A stretch of DNA of 54,468 nucleotides from NCBI GenBank assembly GCA_023393015.1, contig JAEWMY010000041.1, positions 1-54,468 on the forward strand. Direction: 5' to 3'. Source of the DNA: Spirochaetota bacterium (GTDB lineage: Bacteria; Spirochaetota; Spirochaetia; Treponematales; Treponemataceae). The first letter of the stretch is position 1, and every line of letters starts with the position of its first letter. The notes under the pieces were generated by a model. It searched no databases and was not told the DNA's origin. It worked only from the letters and a program-made list of their open reading frames with translations. Positions 8,448 through 16,482 of the stretch are shown here, piece by piece. The position numbers were made by a program, and so were the translations under genes.

Positions 8448-9650
8448 ATGGCCGTCGATCGCCCGCTCCGGATAGCAGAGATCACCTCCCGCGTGAAGGA
8501 ACTCCTGGAAACGGCGTTTCCCGCGCTGACCGTGGAAGGCGAGATTTCGAACTGCCGGCCTTCGAGCACGGGACATCTTTATTTCACCCTCAAGGACGAG
8601 ACGAGCGCGATCTCCGCGGTCATGTTCAAGGGTAAAAGCAGGTCGCTCGGTTTCGCCCCGCGCGACGGCATGCTCGTCCACGCCACCGGCTCACTTTCGG
8701 TATACGAGGCGCGCGGAACCTATCAAATCATCGTCGATGGCATGCAACTCGCGGGAACGGGCGATATTCTCAGGATCATCGAGGAGCGCAAACGCCGTCT
8801 CGCCGCCGAGGGGCTGTTCGACGCGGAAAGGAAACGACAGCTACCGGCCATACCGTCCCGCGTCGCCGTCGTCACGAGCCCTACCGGCGCCGCGGTTCGC
8901 GATATCGTTCAGATTATCAGGAGGCGCAACCCCGGATTGGACGTTACCGTCCTGCCGGCCGCGGTTCAAGGAGCCGGGGCCGCGGAGTCCATAGCACGTC
9001 AAATCGAGATCGCGAACCTCCACCGTCTCGGCGACGTTCTGATAGTCGGACGCGGCGGCGGGTCTCTCGAGGACCTCTTGCCCTTCTCCGAGGAAATCGT
9101 CGTACGCGCGGTGGTCGCGTCGGAAATCCCGGTCGTAAGCGCCGTCGGGCACGAGATCGACTGGTCCCTCTGCGATTTCGCCGCGGACCTCAGGGCACCG
9201 ACGCCGTCGGCCGCGGCCGAACTGGTCTGCCCGCGGAGCGCTGACCTCTCCTCCAGGATTACCTCGTCTGTAAACTCGCTGGTCTCCTCGGTGTCCTCCC
9301 GTGTCGAGCGCGTCAGGCTCGCGCTCTCGCAATTCGCTCCGGAGTCGCTCGAGCTCAGGTTCCGCAGGATCGAGCAACCGCTCTTGCTCAGGTTCGACGA
9401 CGCGAAAGAGGCCCTTCTCGAGTCGCTCTCGGGTCGTGTCCGGGAGTTCCGGCATCGCGTCGAGGTGCTTACTGAGAAACTCGAAGGATCAAACCCGACC
9501 GCGATCCTGGGTCGAGGCTACTCCGTCGTCAGGGACGGAGAAACCCGCGCTATCATCGCGTCGGCCGGACAAACGGGCCCGGGTCGCGCTATCGAAATAC
9601 TTTTGGCGAAGGGACGAATCTCGGCCCGCGTCGAGGAGGCAACAAAATGA
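8448..9650 (+). CDS. xseA: Exodeoxyribonuclease VII large subunit
   Basis: The catalytic subunit of exonuclease VII, which degrades single-stranded DNA from both ends into short oligonucleotides in the cytoplasm. The 400 residues have the N-terminal OB fold (LTVEGEISNCRPSSTGHLYFTLKD) and the catalytic domain with ALPAIPSRVAVVTSPTGAA-type and IVGRGGGSLEDLLPFSEE signatures. A long coiled-coil region near 260-350 and a GRGYSVVRDGE end follow; the length is normal. It overlaps xseB by four bases and heads the xseA-xseB-mutL repair unit. The ATG has no Shine-Dalgarno site and sits just downstream of a -10 box. Confidence 0.97.
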   Translation: MAVDRPLRIAEITSRVKELLETAFPALTVEGEISNCRPSSTGHLYFTLKDETSAISAVMFKGKSRSLGFAPRDGMLVHATGSLSVYEARGTYQIIVDGMQLAGTGDILRIIEERKRRLAAEGLFDAERKRQLPAIPSRVAVVTSPTGAAVRDIVQIIRRRNPGLDVTVLPAAVQGAGAAESIARQIEIANLHRLGDVLIVGRGGGSLEDLLPFSEEIVVRAVVASEIPVVSAVGHEIDWSLCDFAADLRAPTPSAAAELVCPRSADLSSRITSSVNSLVSSVSSRVERVRLALSQFAPESLELRFRRIEQPLLLRFDDAKEALLESLSGRVREFRHRVEVLTEKLEGSNPTAILGRGYSVVRDGETRAIIASAGQTGPGRAIEILLAKGRISARVEEATK

Positions 9651-9889
9651 AACAGTTTGAGGAACGACTCGAGCGTCTCGAGTCCCTGAGCGAGCGCATC
9701 AGAAGCCCCGATCTCCCGCTCGAGGACGCGCTCGCCTGTTTCGAGGAGGGTATCGCCCTCGCCAAGAAACTCGAAAAGGACATAGACAAGATCGAGGGCA
9801 AGATTCAGATACTCATGAACCAACCCGCGTCCGTAGACGAGAAGCCCGAACTCGAGCTTTTCGGGGAGCGCGAGCTTGGAGAAGGCTGA
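9647..9889 (+). CDS. xseB: Exodeoxyribonuclease VII small subunit
   Basis: An 80-residue, mostly helical protein. The family hallmarks are present: FEERLERLESLSERIRS, then LPLEDALACFEEGIALAKK. Several copies of this subunit coat the coiled-coil arm of XseA and are needed for exonuclease VII activity. The start ATG overlaps the xseA stop (ATGA) and the end overlaps the TTG start of mutL, so all three are translationally coupled. Confidence 0.96.
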   Translation: MKQFEERLERLESLSERIRSPDLPLEDALACFEEGIALAKKLEKDIDKIEGKIQILMNQPASVDEKPELELFGERELGEG

Positions 9890-11633
9890 TTCGGCACGTC
9901 CCGTCAGGGAGCTTCCTGCGGAGGTCGCGCGCAAGATTGCGGCCGGCGAGGTTATAGACAGGCCGGCGGCCGTCGTTCGCGAGCTTGTCGACAACTCCAT
10001 CGACTCGGGAGCCTCGAAGATAACCGTCGAGATCGCCGAGGGCGGTACGGCCTCGATACGCGTGAGCGACGACGGCTACGGCATGACCAAGGACGACCTC
10101 GCCATCTGCGCGAAGGCGCATACGACGAGCAAGATATCGACAGAAGACGACCTTCTCTCCCTTTCGACGCTCGGGTTCCGAGGCGAGGCGCTCTCGTCGA
10201 TCGCGGCGGTCAGCAGGCTCAGGATCGTCAGCACGAGGGACGGCAGGGAAGCATGGGAACTTTCCGACGCGGGGCTCTCTCGCGCGCGATTGTCCGCGGG
10301 CACGTCGGTCGACGTGTCGGACCTTTTCGGGAACTTTCCCGCGCGCAGGCAGTTTCTCAAACGACAATCGGCCGAAACCTCCCAGTGCCGTCAAGTCTTC
10401 ACGGAAAAGGCCCTCGCCTGGCCCGGAATAGAATTCCGTCTCGTCACGGACGGCGCGAGCCGCATGGTATTGCCGGCCGTCGATTCCCATCTCTCCCGCG
10501 CGATCTCCGCTCTGAGCCCGAAGGAATCGGATTCCTTCTTTCACGAGATTTCGAATTCCGCCGAGGGATTTTCCTTTTCCGTCGTTATCGGCGGCCCCGA
10601 GGTCGCGAGGGCGGACCGGCGCGACCTCATGGTCTTCGTGAACGGAAGGAGGATTACCGAGTACTCCCTCGTGCAGGCCGTTGAATACGGATGCGAGGGT
10701 CATTTCCCGAACGGAGGGCACCCGTTCGCCCTCCTTTTCGTCACGATGGACCCGTCGCTCGTCGATTTCAACATCCATCCCGCGAAGCGCGAGGCGCGGT
10801 TCAGGGATTCGGGCAGCGTCCATCACGCGGTGAGTTCGACCGTTCGGGACTTCTTTCGACGTTACACGATAGCGGGCATGGCGAGGGAGGCGGGTTCCGG
10901 GACCCGACAGGAAGAATTTTCGTATACCCTGCCGGAGATCCGGGAGCGGGAATTTCGATCCGCGGCGGATTTCTCCCCTCCGGCTTCCGCCGCGTCGGCC
11001 TTCTCGGCCGGCAGCCCCGAGGCCGCGTACGGACCGGAAGGTTTCAAACCGGCCCCGGTAAACGGCGCGCGCGGCATCGCCGTCGTCGATGCGGACTTCC
11101 GCGTTCTCGGACAGGTTCTGGGAACCTTCATCGCGGCGGAACGGGGTGACGCCCTCTACCTCGTCGACCAGCACGCCGCCCACGAGCGAATTCTCTTCGA
11201 CGAACTCATGGCGTCCGCCGGCGGCTCGCAGGAATTGCTCGTACCGTACCGGATAGAGACGGCGTCCCGCGGGGAAGACGACGCCGTCGAGCGCGTTCGC
11301 GGGGAACTCGCGACGGCAGGATTCGCGATCGAGCCGGGAGGAGACGGAGTCTGGCTCGTTACTTCGGTTCCCGCGCGTTGGAAAGGCTCCGAGGCGGATT
11401 TGAGAAAGGACATCCTCTCCGCGCGATCTGGCGCCGATGCCCTCGTTTCCCGGCTCTACGCCTCGGCGGCCTGTCGAGCCGCGTGCAAGGACGGGGACGT
11501 TCTCGACGGGGAAACGGCGCGAACGCTGGTCGCCCGCGCGTTCGCCCTTCCCGAACCCGTTTGCCCCCACGGCCGACCGGTGTGGATCCGAATCGACCGC
11601 GACGAGCTCTATCGGAGGATACGCCGGACGTGA
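9876..11633 (+). CDS. mutL: DNA mismatch repair protein MutL
   Basis: A GHKL ATPase that couples mismatch recognition by MutS to downstream repair enzymes. The 585 residues contain the N-terminal motifs RKIAAGEVIDRP, ELVDNSIDSGA, DDGYGM and TLGFRGEALSSIA, then the transducer domain with VNGRRI. A variable linker (about 330-385) is followed by the dimerisation domain (VLGQVLGTFIAAE, LYLVDQHAAHERI). The DQHAAHERI segment is followed near the end by a CPHGRP motif, as in MutL proteins with latent endonuclease activity. The start is TTG at 9876, 14 bases inside xseB; the first conserved residues begin only 15 codons later, which fits. A hairpin follows the stop directly. Confidence 0.96.
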   Translation: MEKADSARPVRELPAEVARKIAAGEVIDRPAAVVRELVDNSIDSGASKITVEIAEGGTASIRVSDDGYGMTKDDLAICAKAHTTSKISTEDDLLSLSTLGFRGEALSSIAAVSRLRIVSTRDGREAWELSDAGLSRARLSAGTSVDVSDLFGNFPARRQFLKRQSAETSQCRQVFTEKALAWPGIEFRLVTDGASRMVLPAVDSHLSRAISALSPKESDSFFHEISNSAEGFSFSVVIGGPEVARADRRDLMVFVNGRRITEYSLVQAVEYGCEGHFPNGGHPFALLFVTMDPSLVDFNIHPAKREARFRDSGSVHHAVSSTVRDFFRRYTIAGMAREAGSGTRQEEFSYTLPEIREREFRSAADFSPPASAASAFSAGSPEAAYGPEGFKPAPVNGARGIAVVDADFRVLGQVLGTFIAAERGDALYLVDQHAAHERILFDELMASAGGSQELLVPYRIETASRGEDDAVERVRGELATAGFAIEPGGDGVWLVTSVPARWKGSEADLRKDILSARSGADALVSRLYASAACRAACKDGDVLDGETARTLVARAFALPEPVCPHGRPVWIRIDRDELYRRIRRT

Positions 11634-11650
11634 GAAACCGTACCGGTTTC
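11634..11650. terminator. Hairpin filling the convergent mutL/TPR gap
   Basis: GAAACCG (11634-11640), loop TAC, CGGTTTC (11644-11650): a perfect seven-pair hairpin that occupies exactly the 17 bases between two convergent stop codons. Being symmetric it could act on both transcripts, but no T-run follows on either side, so efficient intrinsic termination is uncertain. Confidence 0.45.
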
Positions 11651-13669
11651 CTAGAGCGTCGAAAGCAGCGTTTTGACTTCCTGCGCCTTCTCGTAATCGG
11701 GTCGTTTCCGGAGCAGTTCCTCCAGCACGCGTTTTCCCTCGGCCTTGTTCCCGAGACTCACGTGAAGTTTCCCCAGCTCGTACTGGGCGTCCCACATCTT
11801 CGGATCCAGCTTCACGACCTCCGCGTAGGCGTCCCGGGCCTTCTCGCTCAAACCCGCGCTCACGTACGCCGACGCTAGATTCGCGCGCGTTTCCGCGTCC
11901 TTGGGGCGACGCGAGACGGCGACGGCGAAATGCTCGATCGACTTGTCGAACTGACCCTTCAGGCCGTACGCCTTGCCGAGATTGTTGTTCGCCTCGAAGT
12001 TGTCCTTCTCCACCGCGTACGCGGCCGTAAGCTGATTGAGCGCGTCGTCGACACGATTCGCCGAGAGGTACATGTTGCCGAGGTTGACGCGCGGCTTGAC
12101 GTACTTCGGGTCGGCGGCGATCGATCGCGCGTATTGCTGAAGGGCTACGTCGTTCATGCCGTTCCGTTCGCCAGCGAGCCCGTACGTGTAGAGGAACACG
12201 GCGTTCTTCGGTTCGGCCTCGACTGCCTTCTTGGCGAAATCGATCGCGACCGCGGGTTTCCCGAGCTCGAGCTGAACGGTCGCCATGTTGTAGTTCGTCT
12301 GCGCGTCGTTCGAACCGAGCGCGAGGGCCTCGCGGAAATAGCGTTCGGCCTCGGGATACTTTCCGGTCTTGCTGTACATCGCCGCGAGTTCGCGCAGGGC
12401 GGATACGTTCGCCGGGGCGATCGCGAGCGCCTTTTCGTAACTCGAGATCGCGCCTGCCGAGTCGCCGGTTCCGTCCTGTATCCGCGCGATCTCGACATGC
12501 GCGCGAGCGAAATCCTTCCTGAGCGCGAGCGCTGAGCGGAAGGACGAAATCGCCGCCGAGCTTTCGCCGAGCGCCTTGTTCGTCAAACCGAGGTTGAAAA
12601 ACGCGGCCTCGAACTTGGGCTCGAGCTTCGTGACGGTCGTGAAGCTCTTCTTCGCCTCCCCGTACCGTTTTTGCATGTAATAGAGCTTCCCCAATTCGTA
12701 GGCGTACACGTAATTCTTCGGATCGAGCCGGACCGCTTCCTCGAGCTCGGCGATCGCCTGAGGCGTTTTCTTTTGGGCCATGTACACGCGGGCCTTCAGG
12801 TAGTGGGGCTCGGCGAGCGATGGGTCCGCCTCCATCGCCTTGTTCGCGTACTCAAGGGCCGAGGAAAGGGCCTCGTTCTTGATCGTGCTGTCATCGCTCG
12901 ATTCCGCGATGCCGAACATCGACTCGGCCATCTCCATGTATTTTTGGGCGGCGAAGGCCCGTTCTCCCTCGGGCAGCGACTCGGCAGCCTTGTTGAAACT
13001 GGACTGGGCCGACCGGACGCTTCCCGACGCGGCTGCGGCCTTGCCTTCCTGGACTTTGCGGTTTACTTCGTCGATCTTCGCCCTGGTTTCCCTGTCCTTT
13101 GCCGCGAGTTCGTCCTCGAGGGCCTTGCGTTTCGCCTCCGCGTCCTGCTCGCGCTCTTCGCGAAGCCTGTCGGCGCCCCCGTCCGCCTTCTCCTCGACGA
13201 CGCCGCGCGCTTCCGTCCCGACGGACTCCGATGATTCCCTCCGGGCGGTATCGATGCGCCGTGCCGCCTTCTCGGCGGCGGACGCCGCCGAAGCTATCCT
13301 GGAGGCGGCCTGTCGCGCAGCCTCGAGCGCGGCCTCGAGCTCGGCCCTGTCGAGCGAGCCGTCACCGGATTCTAGGGCGGCTTTCGCGCGTTTGGCGGCG
13401 AGAACGATATCGAGGAGTTCGGAGGCCTCCTCGTCGTCGGGATTCGCGATCAACAAGTTTTCGAGCAAACCGAGGGCGCGGTCGAATTCGCCCTTGTCCA
13501 CGTACGAGCGCACGAGGGTCAGGGTGTTTTGCCTCAACCGCGCGGGGTCGCGCGACGAACCGGCAACGACGCGATACGTCCCGATGCCGAGCGCGAGCAA
13601 GAGCAGGAACGCCGCGATCGATCCAACGATGACTTTCTGCCTTCTATTCAAGTTGTCCTTCCTCGTCAT
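11651..13669 (-). CDS. Membrane-anchored TPR protein
   Basis: A 672-residue protein with a short basic N-terminus, one membrane helix (about 11-32) and a large exported part. An Ala/Glu/Arg-rich coiled-coil region (about 80-240) is followed by a long array of tetratricopeptide repeats to the C-terminus, each with the A-x-LG.a..l pattern (for example NNLGKAYGLKGQFDKSIEHF). TPR arrays bind other proteins; the partner is unknown. The start is set at 13669 (MTRKDNLN), because the 16 codons from 13717 lie inside the upstream TPR gene and resemble no signal. It overlaps that gene by 26 bases, so the pair is one transcription unit. Confidence 0.88.
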   Translation of the reverse strand: MTRKDNLNRRQKVIVGSIAAFLLLLALGIGTYRVVAGSSRDPARLRQNTLTLVRSYVDKGEFDRALGLLENLLIANPDDEEASELLDIVLAAKRAKAALESGDGSLDRAELEAALEAARQAASRIASAASAAEKAARRIDTARRESSESVGTEARGVVEEKADGGADRLREEREQDAEAKRKALEDELAAKDRETRAKIDEVNRKVQEGKAAAASGSVRSAQSSFNKAAESLPEGERAFAAQKYMEMAESMFGIAESSDDSTIKNEALSSALEYANKAMEADPSLAEPHYLKARVYMAQKKTPQAIAELEEAVRLDPKNYVYAYELGKLYYMQKRYGEAKKSFTTVTKLEPKFEAAFFNLGLTNKALGESSAAISSFRSALALRKDFARAHVEIARIQDGTGDSAGAISSYEKALAIAPANVSALRELAAMYSKTGKYPEAERYFREALALGSNDAQTNYNMATVQLELGKPAVAIDFAKKAVEAEPKNAVFLYTYGLAGERNGMNDVALQQYARSIAADPKYVKPRVNLGNMYLSANRVDDALNQLTAAYAVEKDNFEANNNLGKAYGLKGQFDKSIEHFAVAVSRRPKDAETRANLASAYVSAGLSEKARDAYAEVVKLDPKMWDAQYELGKLHVSLGNKAEGKRVLEELLRKRPDYEKAQEVKTLLSTL

Positions 13670-14381
13670 AATCAAGTACGCTTTCCGAACCCGCGGACCT
13701 CGTACTCGCGGCGTCAACCGCCTGCAGGGAGGCGCTCACCTCGTCCATCAGGCGTTTCATCCGTTCCGCTTGTGCCGCCTTTTCCGCCTCGCTCGCCACC
13801 CGGGCCGCTTCGGCCCGCCGCGACGCCTCGACTCGGTTTTGCTCCTCTACCGAAAGAAGCGCGATGAGCTGTACGATCTGCTCCCGCTGCCATGTCGCCG
13901 GATCGAGGGTAAGATACGCGTTGTAGTCCTCGATCGCGCGGGAGAACTGCTGCAGATTGACGCGCGCGTTCGCGCGGTTCACGAACGGCGGTGCCCACGC
14001 GGAATCGAGCTCGATCGCCTTCGTGTACATCGATTCGGCCTCTTGATACTGTCCCTGGATATAATAGACATATCCCGCGTTGAAAAAAAGCGCCTTTCTG
14101 TCGGTTCCCGCGGCCTGCGTTCCCCTGATGAAGGTACTTATCGCGTCCGGGTACTTCTCGAGCTGTCGATAGGCGATACCGAGATACACGAACACGCGGG
14201 GATCCGCGTTCGCCGCGAGCGACGCCTTATAGAGAAGAGGCGCGGCCTCCGCGTGTTTATTCTCTTTGAAAAGCCTCATGCCCTCGGCGAAGAAGTCATA
14301 CCCCCAGACGGACGTCGAGCACGACAACGCGAGGAGTACGGCGAGTAACGGTTTCGAAGCGATGCGTACGAACTCTTTCAT
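13644..14381 (-). CDS. Exported TPR protein
   Basis: A 245-residue protein with an N-terminal signal segment (PLLAVLLALSCSTSVWG). A cysteine at LSC could be a relaxed spirochaete lipobox; signal peptidase I cleavage after VWG is an alternative. Four or five TPR units follow (EGMRLFKENKHAEAAPLLY, VYLGIAYRQLEKYPDAI, NAGYVYYIQGQYQEAESMY, VNRANARVNLQQFSRAIEDY), then a charged helical tail. The start at 14381 (MKEFVRI) has a GGGG stretch nine bases upstream, better than the ATG at 14396. Function unknown; it is coupled to the larger TPR protein and probably forms a periplasmic scaffold with it. Confidence 0.82.
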   Translation of the reverse strand: MKEFVRIASKPLLAVLLALSCSTSVWGYDFFAEGMRLFKENKHAEAAPLLYKASLAANADPRVFVYLGIAYRQLEKYPDAISTFIRGTQAAGTDRKALFFNAGYVYYIQGQYQEAESMYTKAIELDSAWAPPFVNRANARVNLQQFSRAIEDYNAYLTLDPATWQREQIVQLIALLSVEEQNRVEASRRAEAARVASEAEKAAQAERMKRLMDEVSASLQAVDAASTRSAGSESVLDYDEEGQLE

Positions 14382-14410
14382 TTGACAATACCCCATAAAA
14401 GCTATAGTCT
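14382..14410 (+). promoter_or_regulatory. Promoter of the TPR/nuclease-fold gene, leaderless arrangement
   Basis: TTGACA (14382-14387) is followed by TATAGT at 14403-14408 (15-bp spacer) or TAGTCT at 14405-14410 (17-bp spacer). Either places transcription start at about the ATG at 14418, and there is no Shine-Dalgarno site before that ATG. The -35 box directly abuts the start codon of the divergent TPR gene. Confidence 0.55.
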
Positions 14411-14417
14411 ACAGTAT

Positions 14418-15797
14418 ATGTCATCCATGTTTATCGGCATAATTCTCATACTCGGTACGGGGGTGGCCGTTCTTCTCGTTTTTATCGTCAAATCCTTCCT
14501 CGTGCCGCAACAACTCGCCGGCATCGCGAAACTCATATCCGCGGGAAAGTATCCCCAAGCCATAAAACAGGCAAAGCTCATCATATCGCGTAACCCGCGG
14601 GACGCCGACGCGCGATACCTGCTCGGCAAGGCCTATCTCGGCGACGGGAAACCCGAGCTCGCGCTCATGGAATTCAAGACCGTCAACGCCACCGCAATCT
14701 TCTCGAAAAACATCCCCGAAGCCGAGTTCCGTAAGACAATAGCGCAATTGTTCCTCAAGTACAACCAGCCGGAAGAGGCGCTCAAGGAAACCCTGCTTCT
14801 CATCAAGCTCGAGCCCTTCCAGGCAGAGCACTATTATACCGCCGCGCAGTTGTTCGAGCAACGGGACAACTCGGAACAAGCCCTCGCCAATTACCGCAAG
14901 GCGGTGGAAACGGACCCGAAGCACGCGGCCGCGCACGCGTCCCTCGGTCTCCTGCTGTACCGAAACAAGCAAGCGGCAGACGCACGGCAGGAAATCGCCG
15001 TTGCCCTCAAGCTAGATCCCAAGAACACGAAGGCGCAGTTCTACCAGGGCAAGCTCATGCGCGAAAGCCATGACTACGCGAACGCCCTCGCGGCCTTCGA
15101 AAAGGTTCTTCGCGATCCCGAGCTCAAGCAGAAGGCGATGATCGAACGCGGTTGCTGCTACCTCGAGGCGAACAGCACGGAAAAGGCGATCGTCGAATTC
15201 GACCGCGCGATCAAGGCCTCGCAGGACGAGTCATCCAACGATACCCTTCACGCGAGGTATTTCCTGGCGTCCTGCCACGAAAAGCTGCGCGACATCGACC
15301 AGGCCATCGTCCAGTGGGAGCAAATATTCAACCGTAAACGGGGGTTTCGGGATGTCGGAGAGAAACTCTCGCAGTACCAGGAACTCCGTTCGAACGACCA
15401 CATAAAGGAGTACCTCACCGCGGGCAAAGAGGACTTTTTCTCGATTTGCAAGGCGGTCACCGACAAGGGGCTCGATCTGTCCGTCCGCGACATCCGCGAG
15501 ACTAAGTTCGGCTGCGCGCTAATCGCCGTCGAGAACGACGCGGAAAAATGGCGCAACGTACGCAAGATGCCCAGGCTCATCCTGTTTTATCGCGACCCCA
15601 ACCTGATCGAGGACGCCTTTCTTCGCACGCTTCAGGAAGACATGAAGAAACAGTCCGTCATCCGGGGGATCGTCATCACGAGCTCCGGGTTCACGAGAAC
15701 CGCCCTGGAATTCGCGGAGAGCCGCCCGCTCGAACTTATCGGCCGCGAAAAGCTCGAACAGATGCTCGCGTCGATCGACGTCTTCGGCAAGAAATAA
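14418..15797 (+). CDS. Membrane TPR protein with degenerate restriction-endonuclease-like C-terminus
   Basis: A 459-residue protein. Residues about 4-26 form a membrane helix (MFIGIILILGTGVAVLLVFI). Residues 40-300 are TPR units (DARYLLGKAYLGDGKPELAL, AHASLGLLLYRNKQAADA). The C-terminal 110 residues resemble the Mrr/REase-like fold seen in membrane proteins, ending in a GIVITSSGFTRTALEFA stretch and a RPLELIGREKLEQML segment. The usual PD-(D/E)xK residues are not evident: where Mrr proteins have Q/ExK, this one reads LIAVEND. It is more likely a binding module than a nuclease. It leads an operon with the phosphoesterase and ParB-like genes. A second ATG at 14427 is an alternative start. Confidence 0.82.
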   Translation: MSSMFIGIILILGTGVAVLLVFIVKSFLVPQQLAGIAKLISAGKYPQAIKQAKLIISRNPRDADARYLLGKAYLGDGKPELALMEFKTVNATAIFSKNIPEAEFRKTIAQLFLKYNQPEEALKETLLLIKLEPFQAEHYYTAAQLFEQRDNSEQALANYRKAVETDPKHAAAHASLGLLLYRNKQAADARQEIAVALKLDPKNTKAQFYQGKLMRESHDYANALAAFEKVLRDPELKQKAMIERGCCYLEANSTEKAIVEFDRAIKASQDESSNDTLHARYFLASCHEKLRDIDQAIVQWEQIFNRKRGFRDVGEKLSQYQELRSNDHIKEYLTAGKEDFFSICKAVTDKGLDLSVRDIRETKFGCALIAVENDAEKWRNVRKMPRLILFYRDPNLIEDAFLRTLQEDMKKQSVIRGIVITSSGFTRTALEFAESRPLELIGREKLEQMLASIDVFGKK

Positions 15798-15810
15798 AAC
15801 CCGGCGCGCC

Positions 15811-16482
15811 ATGAAGATTCTCTGCGTTTCCGACCAGATAGACCCACTCGTGTACAGCAACAGCGCCAAGGAACGTTACAAGGACGTCGAGTTCGTCATC
15901 TCCGCGGGCGATCTCCCGATGGAGTATCTCGAGTTTATCGTCTCGTCCCTCAACAAGCCCGTGCACTTCGTCTTCGGAAACCACAATCTCGACGAGTTCG
16001 GTTTTTACCACCGCACCCCATCCGGACAATACCGCAATCCCTTCGCCTCAACCGGATTTTCGGGACACGGCGCGACGTATCTCGGGTTCCGCACGCTAAC
16101 CGAGGGGGGCATTCTTCTGGCGGGCGCGTCCGGTTCGGTCAGGTACAATGACGGATTCAACCAGTATACGGACCGTCAGATGCGCTGGCGTCTCATTAAA
16201 ATGATTCCCTCGCTCGTGTTGAACCGCCTGCGCTACGGCAGATATCTCGACATACTGGTCACGCACGCCTCCCCTGCCGGTATCCACGACAAAAACGATC
16301 CGTGTCACCGGGGGTTTCCCTGTTTTCTCTGGTTCATGAGGACGTTCAAACCCCGTTATCTCGTTCACGGCCACATCCATTTGTATGACCTGCAGGACGT
16401 ACGCGTGTCACGCTATATGGACACGACGGTGATAAACGCGTATAGCCATTTCATACTTGATACCGGAGCATCTCTGACATGA
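15811..16482 (+). CDS. Calcineurin-like metallophosphoesterase, atypical first motif
   Basis: A 223-residue single-domain protein. Recognised by GD (SAGDLP), GNHN, the ILVTHASP histidine segment and the C-terminal HGHIH motif, which bind the two metals of calcineurin-type phosphoesterases. The first motif, normally DxH, reads SDQID here: the aspartate is kept but the histidine is replaced. Such proteins hydrolyse phosphomono- or diesters including cyclic nucleotides; the substrate is unknown. It begins 13 bases after the TPR/nuclease-fold gene and overlaps the next gene by four bases. Confidence 0.85.
   Translation: MKILCVSDQIDPLVYSNSAKERYKDVEFVISAGDLPMEYLEFIVSSLNKPVHFVFGNHNLDEFGFYHRTPSGQYRNPFASTGFSGHGATYLGFRTLTEGGILLAGASGSVRYNDGFNQYTDRQMRWRLIKMIPSLVLNRLRYGRYLDILVTHASPAGIHDKNDPCHRGFPCFLWFMRTFKPRYLVHGHIHLYDLQDVRVSRYMDTTVINAYSHFILDTGASLT

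Noticed and set aside
9813..11795. A 660-residue minus-strand open frame antisense to mutL
   Set aside because: It is rich in Arg/Gly/Glu with no domain, lies across mutL and two other good genes, and reflects G+C-rich codon use.
12840..14348. A 502-residue plus-strand frame antisense to the two TPR genes
   Set aside because: Ser/Ala/Arg-rich shadow of repeated TPR codons; the minus-strand genes have signal peptide and repeats.
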